Shown one piece after another: positions 56,310-64,000 of a DNA stretch of 64,000 nt; within the stretch, counting starts at the first letter, position 1; each line of letters begins with the position of its first letter. The DNA lies in assembly GCF_000014685.1 (NCBI RefSeq), contig NC_008321.1, forward strand, positions 1,612,001 to 1,676,000, written 5' to 3'. The DNA comes from Shewanella sp. MR-4. Its GTDB lineage: Bacteria > Pseudomonadota > Gammaproteobacteria > Enterobacterales > Shewanellaceae. Made by a program: the position numbers and the translations under genes. The notes under the pieces were generated by a model. The model was not told where the DNA came from. It worked only from the letters and a program-made list of their open reading frames with translations, and did no database searches.

Positions 56310-56360
56310 TCGCCGTTTGGCCGATTAAGTGAAGCGCGTATCGAAGGAAGGAAAGAACAG

Positions 56361-57659
56361 ATGACCACAGCCCCGACTGAACAGACAGCCTTAACTGTGC
56401 CGAGTGCGAATGCGCCATTGGCACAATGGCTAGATTATTTATTATCGATTCACCCAACCGAAATCGATATGGGATTAACCCGGGTTTCTAAGGTTGCCAC
56501 GCGCCTGCATTTATTGGATTTGGGGCAAAGTAAAGTGGTCACTGTGGCGGGCACCAATGGCAAAGGCACCACCTGCGCCATGCTGGAAAACATCCTACGT
56601 CTATCTGGGCTGACAGTGGGCGTTTACAGCTCGCCCCATATGCTCAAGTACAACGAAAGGGTGCGCATCAACGGTCAAGATGCCAGCGATGAAGCCTTTG
56701 TGGCGGCCTTTGAACAGATTGAAGCTGCGCGCGGCGAGATTTCGCTGACTTTCTTCGAATATGCCACCTTGGCGGGCTTGATCCTGTTTAAAGCGGCCAA
56801 GTTGGATGTGGTGATATTAGAAGTCGGTCTTGGCGGCCGTTTAGATGCCACCAACATGATTGATGCCGATATCAGCGTGGTGACGTCCGTCGATTTAGAC
56901 CACGAGGCGTATTTGGGTAATACCCGCGAGCTGGTCGGCCGTGAAAAGGCGGGTATTTTTCGCCAAGGTCGCCCTGCGATTGTCGGTGAGCCGAACTTAC
57001 CCCATACGGTCAATGATGTCGCCCAAGATGTTGGCGCCAAGCTCTATCGTGTGGGCGAGGAGTTTAGTTACCAGCAAGATGGCCAGACGTGGGATTACCA
57101 AGGCCAACTATTCACCCTTAAGCAGCTGAGTTTGCCGACACTGCCATTACCGAACGCCGCGACTGTGATTGCGATTGTTGAGCATGGCTGGCCGAATATT
57201 GCAGCCGATATCATAGCCAAAGGCATCAGCAGCGCGCGCTTAACCGGGCGTTTAGAACAAGTTAACGAGCAGCCGCTGATTTTACTCGATGTGGCGCACA
57301 ATCCCCATGCGGCGCGCTTTTTAGTCAAACAGCTCACGCCTATGGTGACGGGGAAGCGAGTGTTTGCCCTGTGCGGCATGTTAAAGGATAAGGATATTGC
57401 AGGCGTATTGCCTGTGGTTTCGCCCTTAATCGATACTTGGTACTTAGTGAGTTTACAGGGTGAGCGCGGCGCGAATGCAAGCCTGCTGCGCCAAACCTTA
57501 GCGCAAGACACTAAGGCCCATGAGTTTGACGATATCGCCTCGGCATGGACGGCATTAAAAGCGCAAATTCAGCCCGATGATGTGGTAATTGTGTTTGGCT
57601 CCTTTTACACTGTGGCAGGTTTTAAGTCTCTCTTTAAGCAGGATAACCGTTTTGTCTAG
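56361..57659 (+). CDS. folC: Bifunctional folylpolyglutamate synthase / dihydrofolate synthase FolC
   Basis: 432 residues, similar to E. coli FolC (422). It joins glutamate to dihydropteroate and extends the polyglutamate tail of folates. The ATP loop is VTVAGTNGKGTTCAM. Further conserved blocks are YNERVRINGQ, FFEYATLAGLILF, EVGLGGRLDATN and LDVAHNPHAARF. GGAAGGAAAG precedes the ATG. The end overlaps dedD by 8 bases. In E. coli accD sits directly upstream of folC; here only 51 bases separate folC from truA. Confidence 0.95.
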   Translation: MTTAPTEQTALTVPSANAPLAQWLDYLLSIHPTEIDMGLTRVSKVATRLHLLDLGQSKVVTVAGTNGKGTTCAMLENILRLSGLTVGVYSSPHMLKYNERVRINGQDASDEAFVAAFEQIEAARGEISLTFFEYATLAGLILFKAAKLDVVILEVGLGGRLDATNMIDADISVVTSVDLDHEAYLGNTRELVGREKAGIFRQGRPAIVGEPNLPHTVNDVAQDVGAKLYRVGEEFSYQQDGQTWDYQGQLFTLKQLSLPTLPLPNAATVIAIVEHGWPNIAADIIAKGISSARLTGRLEQVNEQPLILLDVAHNPHAARFLVKQLTPMVTGKRVFALCGMLKDKDIAGVLPVVSPLIDTWYLVSLQGERGANASLLRQTLAQDTKAHEFDDIASAWTALKAQIQPDDVVIVFGSFYTVAGFKSLFKQDNRFV

Positions 57660-58476
57660 CCAGTTTCATAATCGATTAGTCGGCACTGTGGTGCTGGTCG
57701 CCCTCGGGGTGATTTTTCTGCCGGATATTTTAGATGGCAAGAAGGACCGCCAAGAGGAACAATTTGCCGAAATTCCCCTGCGTCCTGCCGCGATAGCGCA
57801 GCAAAACGCCGATGATATGTTTGAGGTGTTGTCCACTCAGGATGTGGATGGCGAAGGCGCCATGCCTGAAGAGGCCTCTCCGAATGATGAGGCGGCGTTA
57901 GCGCAGGCGGTCAATACTGACGTCAAAGGCACGCCTGCAGCAAAAGTTGAGCCTAAAGCGGAAGCGGTGAAGGAGCAAGCCAAACCACAGACGGCAAAAG
58001 CAGAAACTAAACCTGAAGTGAAAGAGCCGGTGAAAACCGAGACTGCTAAGGCCGAGCCGAAGAAAGAGACGCCAAAGCCGACTCCAGTGAAAACTGAGCC
58101 GAAAAAGCCAGAATCCAAGCCAACCACAGTGGCGAAAACTGACAAGCCTAAAGCCGAAACTGCGAAAACAGAATCTGCAAAACCTGCCAAAGACGATGGC
58201 ATTAAAGTGGTGAGCCGTGATTCATTAAAACCTGGACTTACCCTGCAACTAGGCGCATTTAGCAATGCCGCCAACGTAAAAGCGCTGGTGGCGCAGTTAC
58301 GCAAAAGTGGTTACAAGGCGTACACAATTCCAGACACACCAAAGGATGGCGTATTGACTAAAGTGTTCGTGGGGCCTGATGTTTCCGAAGCTAAGCTCAA
58401 GAAAATGCAGGAAGAAATTGAAACCCTAACCCGTTTGAAAGGCAGAATTGTGCCTTTTAATCCGTTGGAATCTTAA
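57652..58476 (+). CDS. dedD: DedD-like SPOR-domain protein
   Basis: 274 residues from a TTG at 57652 that overlaps the folC stop. AGGA lies about 10 bases upstream, and the start gives the expected N-terminal MSSQFHNRLVGTVVLVALGV anchor. An earlier frame start inside folC has no homology. One transmembrane helix is followed by a long Lys/Pro/Glu/Thr-rich periplasmic linker (about 85-185) and a C-terminal SPOR domain (LTLQLGAFSNAANVKALVAQ). SPOR domains bind denuded peptidoglycan glycans at the division septum. The linker is repetitive (KAE, KTE, KPE units). Confidence 0.9.
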   Translation: MSSQFHNRLVGTVVLVALGVIFLPDILDGKKDRQEEQFAEIPLRPAAIAQQNADDMFEVLSTQDVDGEGAMPEEASPNDEAALAQAVNTDVKGTPAAKVEPKAEAVKEQAKPQTAKAETKPEVKEPVKTETAKAEPKKETPKPTPVKTEPKKPESKPTTVAKTDKPKAETAKTESAKPAKDDGIKVVSRDSLKPGLTLQLGAFSNAANVKALVAQLRKSGYKAYTIPDTPKDGVLTKVFVGPDVSEAKLKKMQEEIETLTRLKGRIVPFNPLES

Positions 58477-58586
58477 TGCTGAACTGCGGAGGCTGAAATA
58501 ATTTATTTACCTCGCTAGGGGTGAGAATCGTTTCAGTCTCTGGTAGAATCGCGCCGTCTTAAAGCCTATGCTGGAAAGCCATCTCA

Positions 58587-59075
58587 ATGGTTTGGATTGA
58601 TTACGCTATCATCTTTGTTATCGGGTTATCGACTCTTATCAGTCTGATCCGCGGATTTGCCAAAGAAGCCATGTCGTTAGTGGTATGGTTCGCGGCTTTC
58701 TTTGTTGCCAGCCAATTTTATCAAGATCTCGCCGTTCATCTCACGCAAATGAACGATGAGGTGCTACGCAATGGGGTCTCCATTGCTATTCTTTTTATCA
58801 CTACATTAATACTCGGCGCCCTGATCAATTACATCATTGGGCAATTAGTGGTTAAAACCGGATTATCTGGCACTGACAGACTCTTAGGTCTGTGTTTCGG
58901 TGCCATTAGGGGCGCACTGATCGTCAGTGCGCTGCTGTTTTTTATGGATGCTTTTACAGGTTCACCCAACACCCAATGGTGGAAGGATTCTGTACTAGTG
59001 CCCGAATTTGGCGTTGTGATCCAATGGTTCTTTAACTATTTGGAAAACACCTCCAGCTTTGTACCCAAACTATAA
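58587..59075 (+). CDS. cvpA: Colicin V production protein CvpA homologue
   Basis: 162 residues with four predicted helices. It matches the CvpA family along its length (WIDYAIIFVIGLSTLISLIRGFAKEA at the start, GTDRLLGLCFGAIRGALIV in the centre). It is an inner-membrane protein connected with colicin V export in E. coli, and with envelope integrity in others; the actual role is unknown. It lies upstream of purF, as in E. coli, but 181 bases apart with a structured intergenic segment. Confidence 0.92.
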   Translation: MVWIDYAIIFVIGLSTLISLIRGFAKEAMSLVVWFAAFFVASQFYQDLAVHLTQMNDEVLRNGVSIAILFITTLILGALINYIIGQLVVKTGLSGTDRLLGLCFGAIRGALIVSALLFFMDAFTGSPNTQWWKDSVLVPEFGVVIQWFFNYLENTSSFVPKL

Positions 59076-59089
59076 AAAAGACAATAAAT

Positions 59090-59151
59090 TTATCCTAAAT
59101 GATGGAGGATAAGTCATTGTTGAGGCCGAACACCTAAGGTACGGACTCAAC
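59090..59151 (+). promoter_or_regulatory. Tandem hairpins in the cvpA-purF intergenic region
   Basis: Hairpin 1: TTATCCT/AGGATAA (59090-59112, 9-base loop). Hairpin 2: GTTGAGGCCG/CGGACTCAAC (59119-59151), with one mismatch, whose loop itself contains the palindrome ACCTAAGGT. No T run follows. They lie 105-167 bases upstream of purF, so they belong either to the cvpA 3' end or to a purF leader. The family is not recognised, and no PurR box is evident. Confidence 0.5.
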
Positions 59152-59256
59152 ACTGAGATGAAGCTCTTAAGTCGTATGGCTGGAGATTTACTTCGTCTTT
59201 TACTTATATTTCAACATGAAAGGGCATAGAACATCTTACAATGAGGAAGCTTACCC

Positions 59257-60771
59257 ATGTGTGGTATCGTCGGAATAGTTGGCCAATCATCGGTTAATCA
59301 GACCATTTATGACGCACTGACCGTGCTTCAGCACAGAGGTCAGGATGCGGCAGGTATTGTGACCGTTGATCGTGGTGCTTTCAGACTACGTAAAGCCAAT
59401 GGTCTGGTCAAAGATGTATTTGAAGTCAAACACATGCAGCGCCTACAGGGCAACGCTGGTATTGGCCACGTACGTTATCCTACTGCAGGCAGTTCCAGCG
59501 CGTCAGAAGCGCAGCCTTTCTATGTTAACTCGCCATTTGGGATTTCATTAGCCCATAACGGTAACTTAACCAACACGGTTGAATTAGCTGAAGGCCTGAT
59601 CAAAAAGCGTCGCCATGTGAACACCACATCCGACTCAGAAGTATTATTGAACCTGCTGGCCGATGAGCTGCAAAAAACCACCAGCTTGATGCTGACCGCC
59701 GATGAGGTGTTCGACACTGTTGCCAAGGTGCACGAGCAAGCCCGTGGCGCCTACGCGGTAGTGGCCATGATTATCGGTCAAGGTCTGGTGGCCTTTCGCG
59801 ATCCTTTCGGTATTCGTCCTCTGGTATTAGGTAAGCACGAAACCCCAACCGGTACTGAGTACATGGTGGCCTCTGAGAGCGTGGCGCTCGATGCCGTCGG
59901 TTTTGAAGTGATGCGCGATGTGGCACCAGGCGAGGCAATTTATATCTCTCTCGATGGTCAGCTTTACACTCGCCAATGCGCCAAAGAGCCAAGCTACTCA
60001 CCTTGTATCTTCGAATTCGTGTATTTTGCGCGTCCAGATTCGACTATCGACAACGTCTCTGTTTATGCCAGCCGCGTAAACATGGGTGCCAAGCTCGGTG
60101 AAAAGATCAAAAAAGAATGGTACGACCATGATATCGACGTGGTGATCCCGATTCCTGAAACTTCATGCGATATCGCATTAGAAATCGCCCGTTGCATGGA
60201 CTTACCTTACCGCCAAGGTTTTGTGAAGAACCGTTATATCGGCCGTACCTTTATTATGCCTGGTCAACAGGAGCGTAAAAAATCGGTACGCCGTAAACTC
60301 AATGCCATCAACACTGAGTTTAAAGGTAAGAACGTGCTGTTAGTGGATGACTCTATCGTTCGTGGTACCACCTCAGAACAAATCATTGAGATGGCGCGTG
60401 AAGCGGGTGCGAAGAAAGTGTACTTTGCCTCGGCGGCACCGGAAATTCGTTTCCCGAACGTTTACGGTATCGATATGCCAACCTCGAATGAACTGATTGC
60501 CCACGGTCGTGATGCCGACGAAATTGCTAAGCTGATTGGCGCCGATGGCATTATCTTCCAAAATCTGCCGGATCTGGTTGAAGCGGTGAGAATGGAAAAC
60601 CCAGAGATCAAACGTTTCGAAACCTCAGTGTTCGACGGTCACTACATCACTAACGATGTTGACCAATCTTACCTCGACCACTTAACTCAGTTACGTAACG
60701 ACGATGCCAAAGCCGACCGTAATAAAGACATTGGCACTAACTTAGAGTTACACAACGTTTGCCATCCATAA
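59257..60771 (+). CDS. purF: Amidophosphoribosyltransferase
   Basis: 504 residues, the E. coli length (505). It catalyses the first step of purine synthesis, PRPP plus glutamine to phosphoribosylamine. The N-terminal nucleophile Cys2 is in MCGIVGIVGQ, generated by Met removal. The glutaminase part shows LQHRGQDAAGI and ISLAHNGNLTN. The phosphoribosyltransferase motif is VLLVDDSIVRGTTS. There is no CxxC iron-sulfur set, as in the E. coli type. GAGGAAG lies 8 bases before the ATG. Confidence 0.97.
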   Translation: MCGIVGIVGQSSVNQTIYDALTVLQHRGQDAAGIVTVDRGAFRLRKANGLVKDVFEVKHMQRLQGNAGIGHVRYPTAGSSSASEAQPFYVNSPFGISLAHNGNLTNTVELAEGLIKKRRHVNTTSDSEVLLNLLADELQKTTSLMLTADEVFDTVAKVHEQARGAYAVVAMIIGQGLVAFRDPFGIRPLVLGKHETPTGTEYMVASESVALDAVGFEVMRDVAPGEAIYISLDGQLYTRQCAKEPSYSPCIFEFVYFARPDSTIDNVSVYASRVNMGAKLGEKIKKEWYDHDIDVVIPIPETSCDIALEIARCMDLPYRQGFVKNRYIGRTFIMPGQQERKKSVRRKLNAINTEFKGKNVLLVDDSIVRGTTSEQIIEMAREAGAKKVYFASAAPEIRFPNVYGIDMPTSNELIAHGRDADEIAKLIGADGIIFQNLPDLVEAVRMENPEIKRFETSVFDGHYITNDVDQSYLDHLTQLRNDDAKADRNKDIGTNLELHNVCHP

Positions 60772-60791
60772 GATGAAATGCTTAAGATGAA

Positions 60792-60836
60792 AAAGTGTGT
60801 TTGGCGGTAAGCGTTAGCACACTTTAAAACGCCAAA
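60792..60836 (+). other. Possible H-type pseudoknot after purF
   Basis: AAAGTGTG pairs with CACACTTT, and TTTGGCG pairs with CGCCAAA. The four arms come in the order 1-2-1'-2', which is a pseudoknot arrangement, or else two mutually exclusive hairpins. It sits between the purF stop and the terminator. Confidence 0.45.
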
Positions 60837-60837
60837 T

Positions 60838-60867
60838 AAAAAGCCAGTGATGAGTCACTGGCTTTTT
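60838..60867. terminator. Terminator between purF and the AGCS symporter
   Basis: A 13-bp stem, AAAAAGCCAGTGA/TCACTGGCTTTTT, with a TGAG loop, in the gap between converging genes. It suits both directions. Confidence 0.9.
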
Positions 60868-60885
60868 TGTTTTGATAATAAACAC

Positions 60886-62373
60886 TTATGAAGCTTTGGG
60901 ATTCTCGCCTGATTGATTGAGAGCCGTTTGCTCATCCTGCGCATTTTTACGCTCAACCCAATAGTCCGCATGGGGAATACCGAGTTTTTCAGGATCGAAT
61001 AGCGGCTCAATACCTTGTTTTTGTTGTGACTCATAATCCTTAAGGCAAGTGAAGGCGATGCGTTGCAATAGAATAATGGCAATAATGTTTAACCACGCCA
61101 TTAAACCTACGCCAATATCACCCATGCCCCATGCTAAATCGGCGGTTTTCACTGTGCCGTAGACAGTTGACGCCATCAGCACCACTTTCAGTACTACGGT
61201 CAGCCAAGGACGATTTACCTTACGGTTGATATAAGCGATGTTGGTCTCGGCAATATAGTAGTAGGCCACAATGGTGGTGAAGGCGAAGAAGAACAACGCG
61301 ACGGCGACGAACATATTACCAAAGCCTGGCATCATGCTTTCCATCGCGGTTTGTACATAACCAGGGCCCGCTGCAACGCCGGCAATGCCAGTGTAGAGTG
61401 CGACACCTTCAGGCCCTTGCACATTGTAAAGTCCAGTGATAAGCAGCATAAAACCAGTGGCAGAGCACACAAAAAGAGTGTCAATGTACACAGAGAATGC
61501 TTGTACTAATCCTTGTTTTGCAGGATGACTTACCGCTGCGGCCGAGGAGGCGTGTGGCCCAGTACCTTGACCCGCTTCGTTGGAGTAAATACCGCGTTTT
61601 ACCCCCCACATAATCGCAAGACCTAAAATCGCACCAAAGCCTGCATCGAGTCCGAAGGCGCTTTTTAGGATCAACATAACAATATCGGGCAGCTGACCAA
61701 TGTTAAGGGCAATAATCACGCAGGCGACAATGATATAGCCGAGCGCCATAAAGGGCACTACGGTGCTGGCAAACTGGGCAATACGTTTTACACCACCAAA
61801 AATAATGAAACCTAACAGCATGGCGAGGATAGCAGCGGTGACGTTAGGGTCGATATCGAAGGCGGTTTTTAGGCTCGAACCAATCGAGTTAGCTTGTACG
61901 CCGGGCAGTAAAATCCCGCAGGCAAAAATGGTCGCAATGGCAAATGTCCAAGCGTACCACTTCATGCCTAAGCCTTTTTCAATGTAAAAGGCAGGGCCGC
62001 CGCGGTATTCACCATTGATTTTTTCTTTGTAGACTTGGCCTAAGGTGGATTCGACGAATGCGGAGCTGGCGCCAAGAAACGCCACCATCCACATCCAAAA
62101 CAATGCACCCGGGCCGCCGAAGGTAATAGCCGTAGCGACACCGGCAATGTTCCCGGTTCCCACACGACCGGCTAGGGTCATGGCTAAAGCTTGGAAGGAA
62201 GACACGCCAGCATCTGTGCTCTTACCATCAAACATTAAACGGATCATTTCGGGTAAATGGCGTAACTGTAAGAAACGTGAGCGCAGGGAGAAAAAGAGTC
62301 CTACACCGAGGCAAAGATAAACGAGTGCGGGGCTCCAAACGATATTGTTGACCGCATTAACAATCTCATTCAT
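60886..62373 (-). CDS. Sodium:alanine/glycine symporter (AGCS family)
   Basis: 495 residues from the ATG at 62373, which has GGAG 9 bases upstream; a TTG five codons earlier overlaps that ribosome site. The family signature SSFQALAMTLAGRVGTGNIA, followed by GVATAITFGGPGALFWMWM, is intact, as is the later KRGIYSNEAGQGTGPHASS. About eleven helices carry Na+-coupled uptake of alanine or glycine. It is a single gene in leftward orientation behind a 362-base upstream region that contains a palindrome but no recognisable glycine riboswitch. Confidence 0.93.
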   Translation of the reverse strand: MNEIVNAVNNIVWSPALVYLCLGVGLFFSLRSRFLQLRHLPEMIRLMFDGKSTDAGVSSFQALAMTLAGRVGTGNIAGVATAITFGGPGALFWMWMVAFLGASSAFVESTLGQVYKEKINGEYRGGPAFYIEKGLGMKWYAWTFAIATIFACGILLPGVQANSIGSSLKTAFDIDPNVTAAILAMLLGFIIFGGVKRIAQFASTVVPFMALGYIIVACVIIALNIGQLPDIVMLILKSAFGLDAGFGAILGLAIMWGVKRGIYSNEAGQGTGPHASSAAAVSHPAKQGLVQAFSVYIDTLFVCSATGFMLLITGLYNVQGPEGVALYTGIAGVAAGPGYVQTAMESMMPGFGNMFVAVALFFFAFTTIVAYYYIAETNIAYINRKVNRPWLTVVLKVVLMASTVYGTVKTADLAWGMGDIGVGLMAWLNIIAIILLQRIAFTCLKDYESQQKQGIEPLFDPEKLGIPHADYWVERKNAQDEQTALNQSGENPKAS

Positions 62374-62735
62374 ATAATTCAACTCCAATATTCTGTTGTT
62401 TTTGCAGAGTTTTTAAGATTTTTGCTTGTGATTTTGGGTACTAAACAGCCAATTAGGCCTAAGGTTAAGACGCGTGGGGACGTCCAAGAGCTTCAACATA
62501 ACGACTTTTTAAGCCGCTTCATAGCTAAAGTTGTTAAATAATTGATAATTTAACGTTCTTTATTTGATTGCTTTATTGATAGGGGATTTAGCGGTGCTCT
62601 AAGTCGCTAGGTTTCGAGTCGTGTCTGTCAACTGAGAGATTGAAAAAGGCGGGGCAAGGTGTGTGGGTTTGCACTCTTTATTTTGCCTAAGCAGATGTGA
62701 GTGTGGGTATCCATACAAGGCTTAAGAAACTGGGC
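62374..62735. other. Intergenic region upstream of the AGCS symporter
   Basis: 362 bases without a gene. Contents seen: a near-perfect 22-bp palindrome at 62533-62554, and on the minus strand the sequence CAATCTCTCAGTTGACAGAC, which recalls the 3' part of a glycine aptamer but lacks the rest. No terminator is evident for the small membrane gene at its right. Confidence 0.5.
62533..62554. promoter_or_regulatory. 22-bp palindrome, possible operator of the AGCS gene
   Basis: GTTAAATAATTGATAATTTAAC is symmetric except at one central pair. It is AT-rich and lies 160 bases upstream of the symporter start. It could be a binding site for a dimeric regulator; I cannot name one. Confidence 0.35.
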
Positions 62736-63023
62736 TTACATCACCAGCCATAACAGCATCCATAGTCCGAATAGCCATGCCAAACTGCGGCGGCTAACAC
62801 TATGTTTTAATAGCAAAGACAGGCTTACAGCCACGGGCAAATACAGGATAACTCCCCAAGAAAGGAAAGGCATCTCAAGCCCAAGCCTTTTTAGCCCCAT
62901 TTCACAAAGCAGACTTAATGCTAGCAATAACAGGCTGTGGAAGATCACCAATTGATTGAATCTTAAGGCGAGTGCTGGCTTAAAGGCTGGGATTGAAGGG
63001 CCTGGCAAGGTCAGTGTATTCAT
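62736..63023 (-). CDS. Small membrane protein behind a Fur box, unknown function
   Basis: 95 residues with three hydrophobic stretches: LVIFHSLLLLALSLLCEM, MPFLSWGVILYLPVAVSLSLLL and LAWLFGLWMLLWLVM at the very end. There is no recognised domain. The ATG at 63023 has only a weak ribosome site (GAGAAAA). A strong Fur-type palindrome lies 47-65 bases upstream, so iron-repressed expression is likely, which points to a role in iron uptake or homeostasis. It is divergent from topB. Confidence 0.72.
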   Translation of the reverse strand: MNTLTLPGPSIPAFKPALALRFNQLVIFHSLLLLALSLLCEMGLKRLGLEMPFLSWGVILYLPVAVSLSLLLKHSVSRRSLAWLFGLWMLLWLVM

Positions 63024-63069
63024 TTGTTTTCTCGATTTTTCGTAACGGATGCAAGGGATTTTAGTTTTA

Positions 63070-63088
63070 GATGAGAATCATTCTCAAT
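63070..63088. promoter_or_regulatory. Fur box
   Basis: GATGAGAATCATTCTCAAT, with the 15-base core TGAGAATCATTCTCA symmetric around its centre, matches the GATAATGATAATCATTATC consensus in its spacing and nearly all key bases. It is 47 bases from the small membrane gene and 134 bases from topB, so it more probably controls the former. Confidence 0.75.
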
Positions 63089-63191
63089 TAAATTTACACA
63101 GCTTTAGTGTTTCGTTACCGCAGAGCGAGTTAAATCGGCCCTTGAGGTAAAACGGCGGTTTGCACTCTTGTCCGCTTTGGGCTAAATTACA

Positions 63192-63207
63192 CTGTAATTA
63201 TATCCAG
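63192..63207. promoter_or_regulatory. LexA-like SOS box upstream of topB
   Basis: CTGTAATTATATCCAG fits CTGT-N8-ACAG with one mismatch and has the required CTG-N10-CAG. With flanks it agrees with the 20-base E. coli consensus at 16 positions by my count. It ends 14 bases before the topB start codon, a position where repressor binding would block transcription. Confidence 0.5.
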
Positions 63208-63221
63208 TATTTAATGTAGAT

Positions 63222-64000
63222 ATGATCCTCTATATTGCTGAAAAACCAAGCCTAGGGCGTGCAATCGCCGATGTGCTGCCTAAACCCCACAAAAAAGGTG
63301 ACGGGTTTATCGAAGACGCAAACGGTAACTGTGTGTCTTGGTGTGTCGGGCACTTGCTCGAACAGGCTGAGCCCGATGCCTATAATCCCGAGTTTAAATC
63401 GTGGAAGTTTGAGCATTTACCCATAGTGCCAGAGAAGTGGCAGCTTAAACCTAAGGCCGCGACCCGCAGCCAACTCACAGTACTTAAAAAGCTGGTGAAG
63501 CAGGCCGATACTTTAGTGAATGCGGGTGATCCCGACAGGGAAGGGCAGTTATTGGTTGATGAAGTGATCGCCTATTTGGGCGTGACGGGCGATAAATTAC
63601 AGCAAACGCAGCGACTCCTTATCAGCGACTTAAACCCGCAGGCGGTGAAACGTGCCTTGTCACAACTCCGCAGTAATCGTGAGTTTATTCCTTTGTCGAC
63701 CTCGGCACTTGCCAGAAGCCGCGCCGATTGGCTCTATGGCATGAATATGACGCGGGCCTACACTATTCAAGGGAAAAAGGTTGGCTATCAGGGCGTACTA
63801 TCGGTCGGCCGAGTACAGACCCCGCTGCTTGGGCTTATCGTGCGCCGCGATGAGGAAATCGCAAATTTTCAATCTAAGCCTTTTTATGAGGTTCTGGCCC
63901 ACTTAGTGACGGACAAAGATCAGGCTTTCACGGCGAAGTGGCAACCCAGTGAAGCCTGTTTACCCTATATGGATGAGGAAGGGCGCGTGCTCGCTAAGGG
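63222..64000 (+). CDS. topB: DNA topoisomerase III (5' part, truncated by window edge)
   Basis: The first 259 residues of an expected 650 or so; the frame is open to the window end. It is a type IA topoisomerase that decatenates and relaxes DNA. The Toprim domain has AEKPSLGRAIADVLPK at the start and the acidic triad region NAGDPDREGQLLVDEV. The conserved SVGRVQTPLLGLIVRRD follows. The active-site Tyr (about residue 328 in E. coli) lies beyond the window. The ATG has no strong ribosome site (TTAATGTAGAT). Confidence 0.95.
   Translation, partial: MILYIAEKPSLGRAIADVLPKPHKKGDGFIEDANGNCVSWCVGHLLEQAEPDAYNPEFKSWKFEHLPIVPEKWQLKPKAATRSQLTVLKKLVKQADTLVNAGDPDREGQLLVDEVIAYLGVTGDKLQQTQRLLISDLNPQAVKRALSQLRSNREFIPLSTSALARSRADWLYGMNMTRAYTIQGKKVGYQGVLSVGRVQTPLLGLIVRRDEEIANFQSKPFYEVLAHLVTDKDQAFTAKWQPSEACLPYMDEEGRVLAK

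Noticed and set aside
58477..59256. PurR box upstream of cvpA or purF
   Set aside because: No ACGCAAACGTTT-like sequence is present in either intergenic gap.
62600..62690. Possible glycine riboswitch upstream of the AGCS symporter (CTCTCAG...GACAGA on the minus strand)
   Set aside because: The 5' stem and the GAAGGGGCAA-type core of the glycine aptamer are missing in the correct orientation. A covariance-model search would settle it.

Overview
The window reads as a chromosomal segment of a marine or aquatic gammaproteobacterium, almost certainly the genus Shewanella. The evidence is the gene content and order: secDF; Met8-type siroheme synthase; smrB/prmB/aroC; the mnmC-fabB-pdxB-asd-fimV-truA-folC-dedD-cvpA-purF run; a long FimV/HubP polar protein; and the fatty acid genes fadL and fadIJ. 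Both window ends cut a gene: secD lacks its 5' part and topB lacks its 3' part. I see no rRNA, tRNA, CRISPR array, prophage or complete insertion sequence.

Layout. 1-4.7 kb: secD-secF, a DUF2007 protein, a rhodanese with a Met8-type siroheme synthase, and yaeQ. 4.7-7.1 kb: a secreted four-domain subtilisin-like protease. 7.6-12.7 kb: a left-pointing four-gene unit of RND adaptor, RND pump, small DUF2892 membrane protein and periplasmic rhodanese. 12.8-18.7 kb: a SIMPL protein, a VOC protein, fadL with two FadR-like operators, putP, and an ECF-type sigma factor with its DUF3379 partner. 18.8-26.1 kb: a six-gene MoxR/Bat operon. 26.2-29.9 kb: fadIJ behind PsrA-like and FadR-like sites.

29.9-35.7 kb is the least ordinary part. 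It holds a small membrane protein; a 38-residue peptide gene too short for most gene callers; a secreted protein built of fourteen 13-residue repeats behind a sigma-54-like promoter; and a 1430-residue propeller-PAS-GGDEF-EAL protein whose sensor half is visibly more AT-rich than its catalytic half. The repeat protein and the peptide together are my best candidate for an undescribed system.

36-49 kb: an M16 peptidase, sixA, smrB, prmB, aroC, an MFS transporter, an ATP-NAD kinase family protein, yfcL, a SPOUT methyltransferase, mnmC with a degenerate methyltransferase half, and fabB. 49.3-49.7 kb: a MITE-like inverted-repeat element. 49.7-64 kb: pdxB, asd, fimV, truA, folC, dedD, cvpA, purF, an AGCS symporter, a Fur-box-linked membrane protein, and topB behind a LexA-like box.

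Functionally the window is mostly housekeeping: protein export, siroheme, B6, chorismate, purine and fatty-acid metabolism, and tRNA modification. Accessory membrane and signalling modules sit between these blocks. fadL and fadIJ appear to share fatty-acid-responsive control, inferred from operator sequences. All statements come from reading the sequence and recalling family knowledge; no database search was run.
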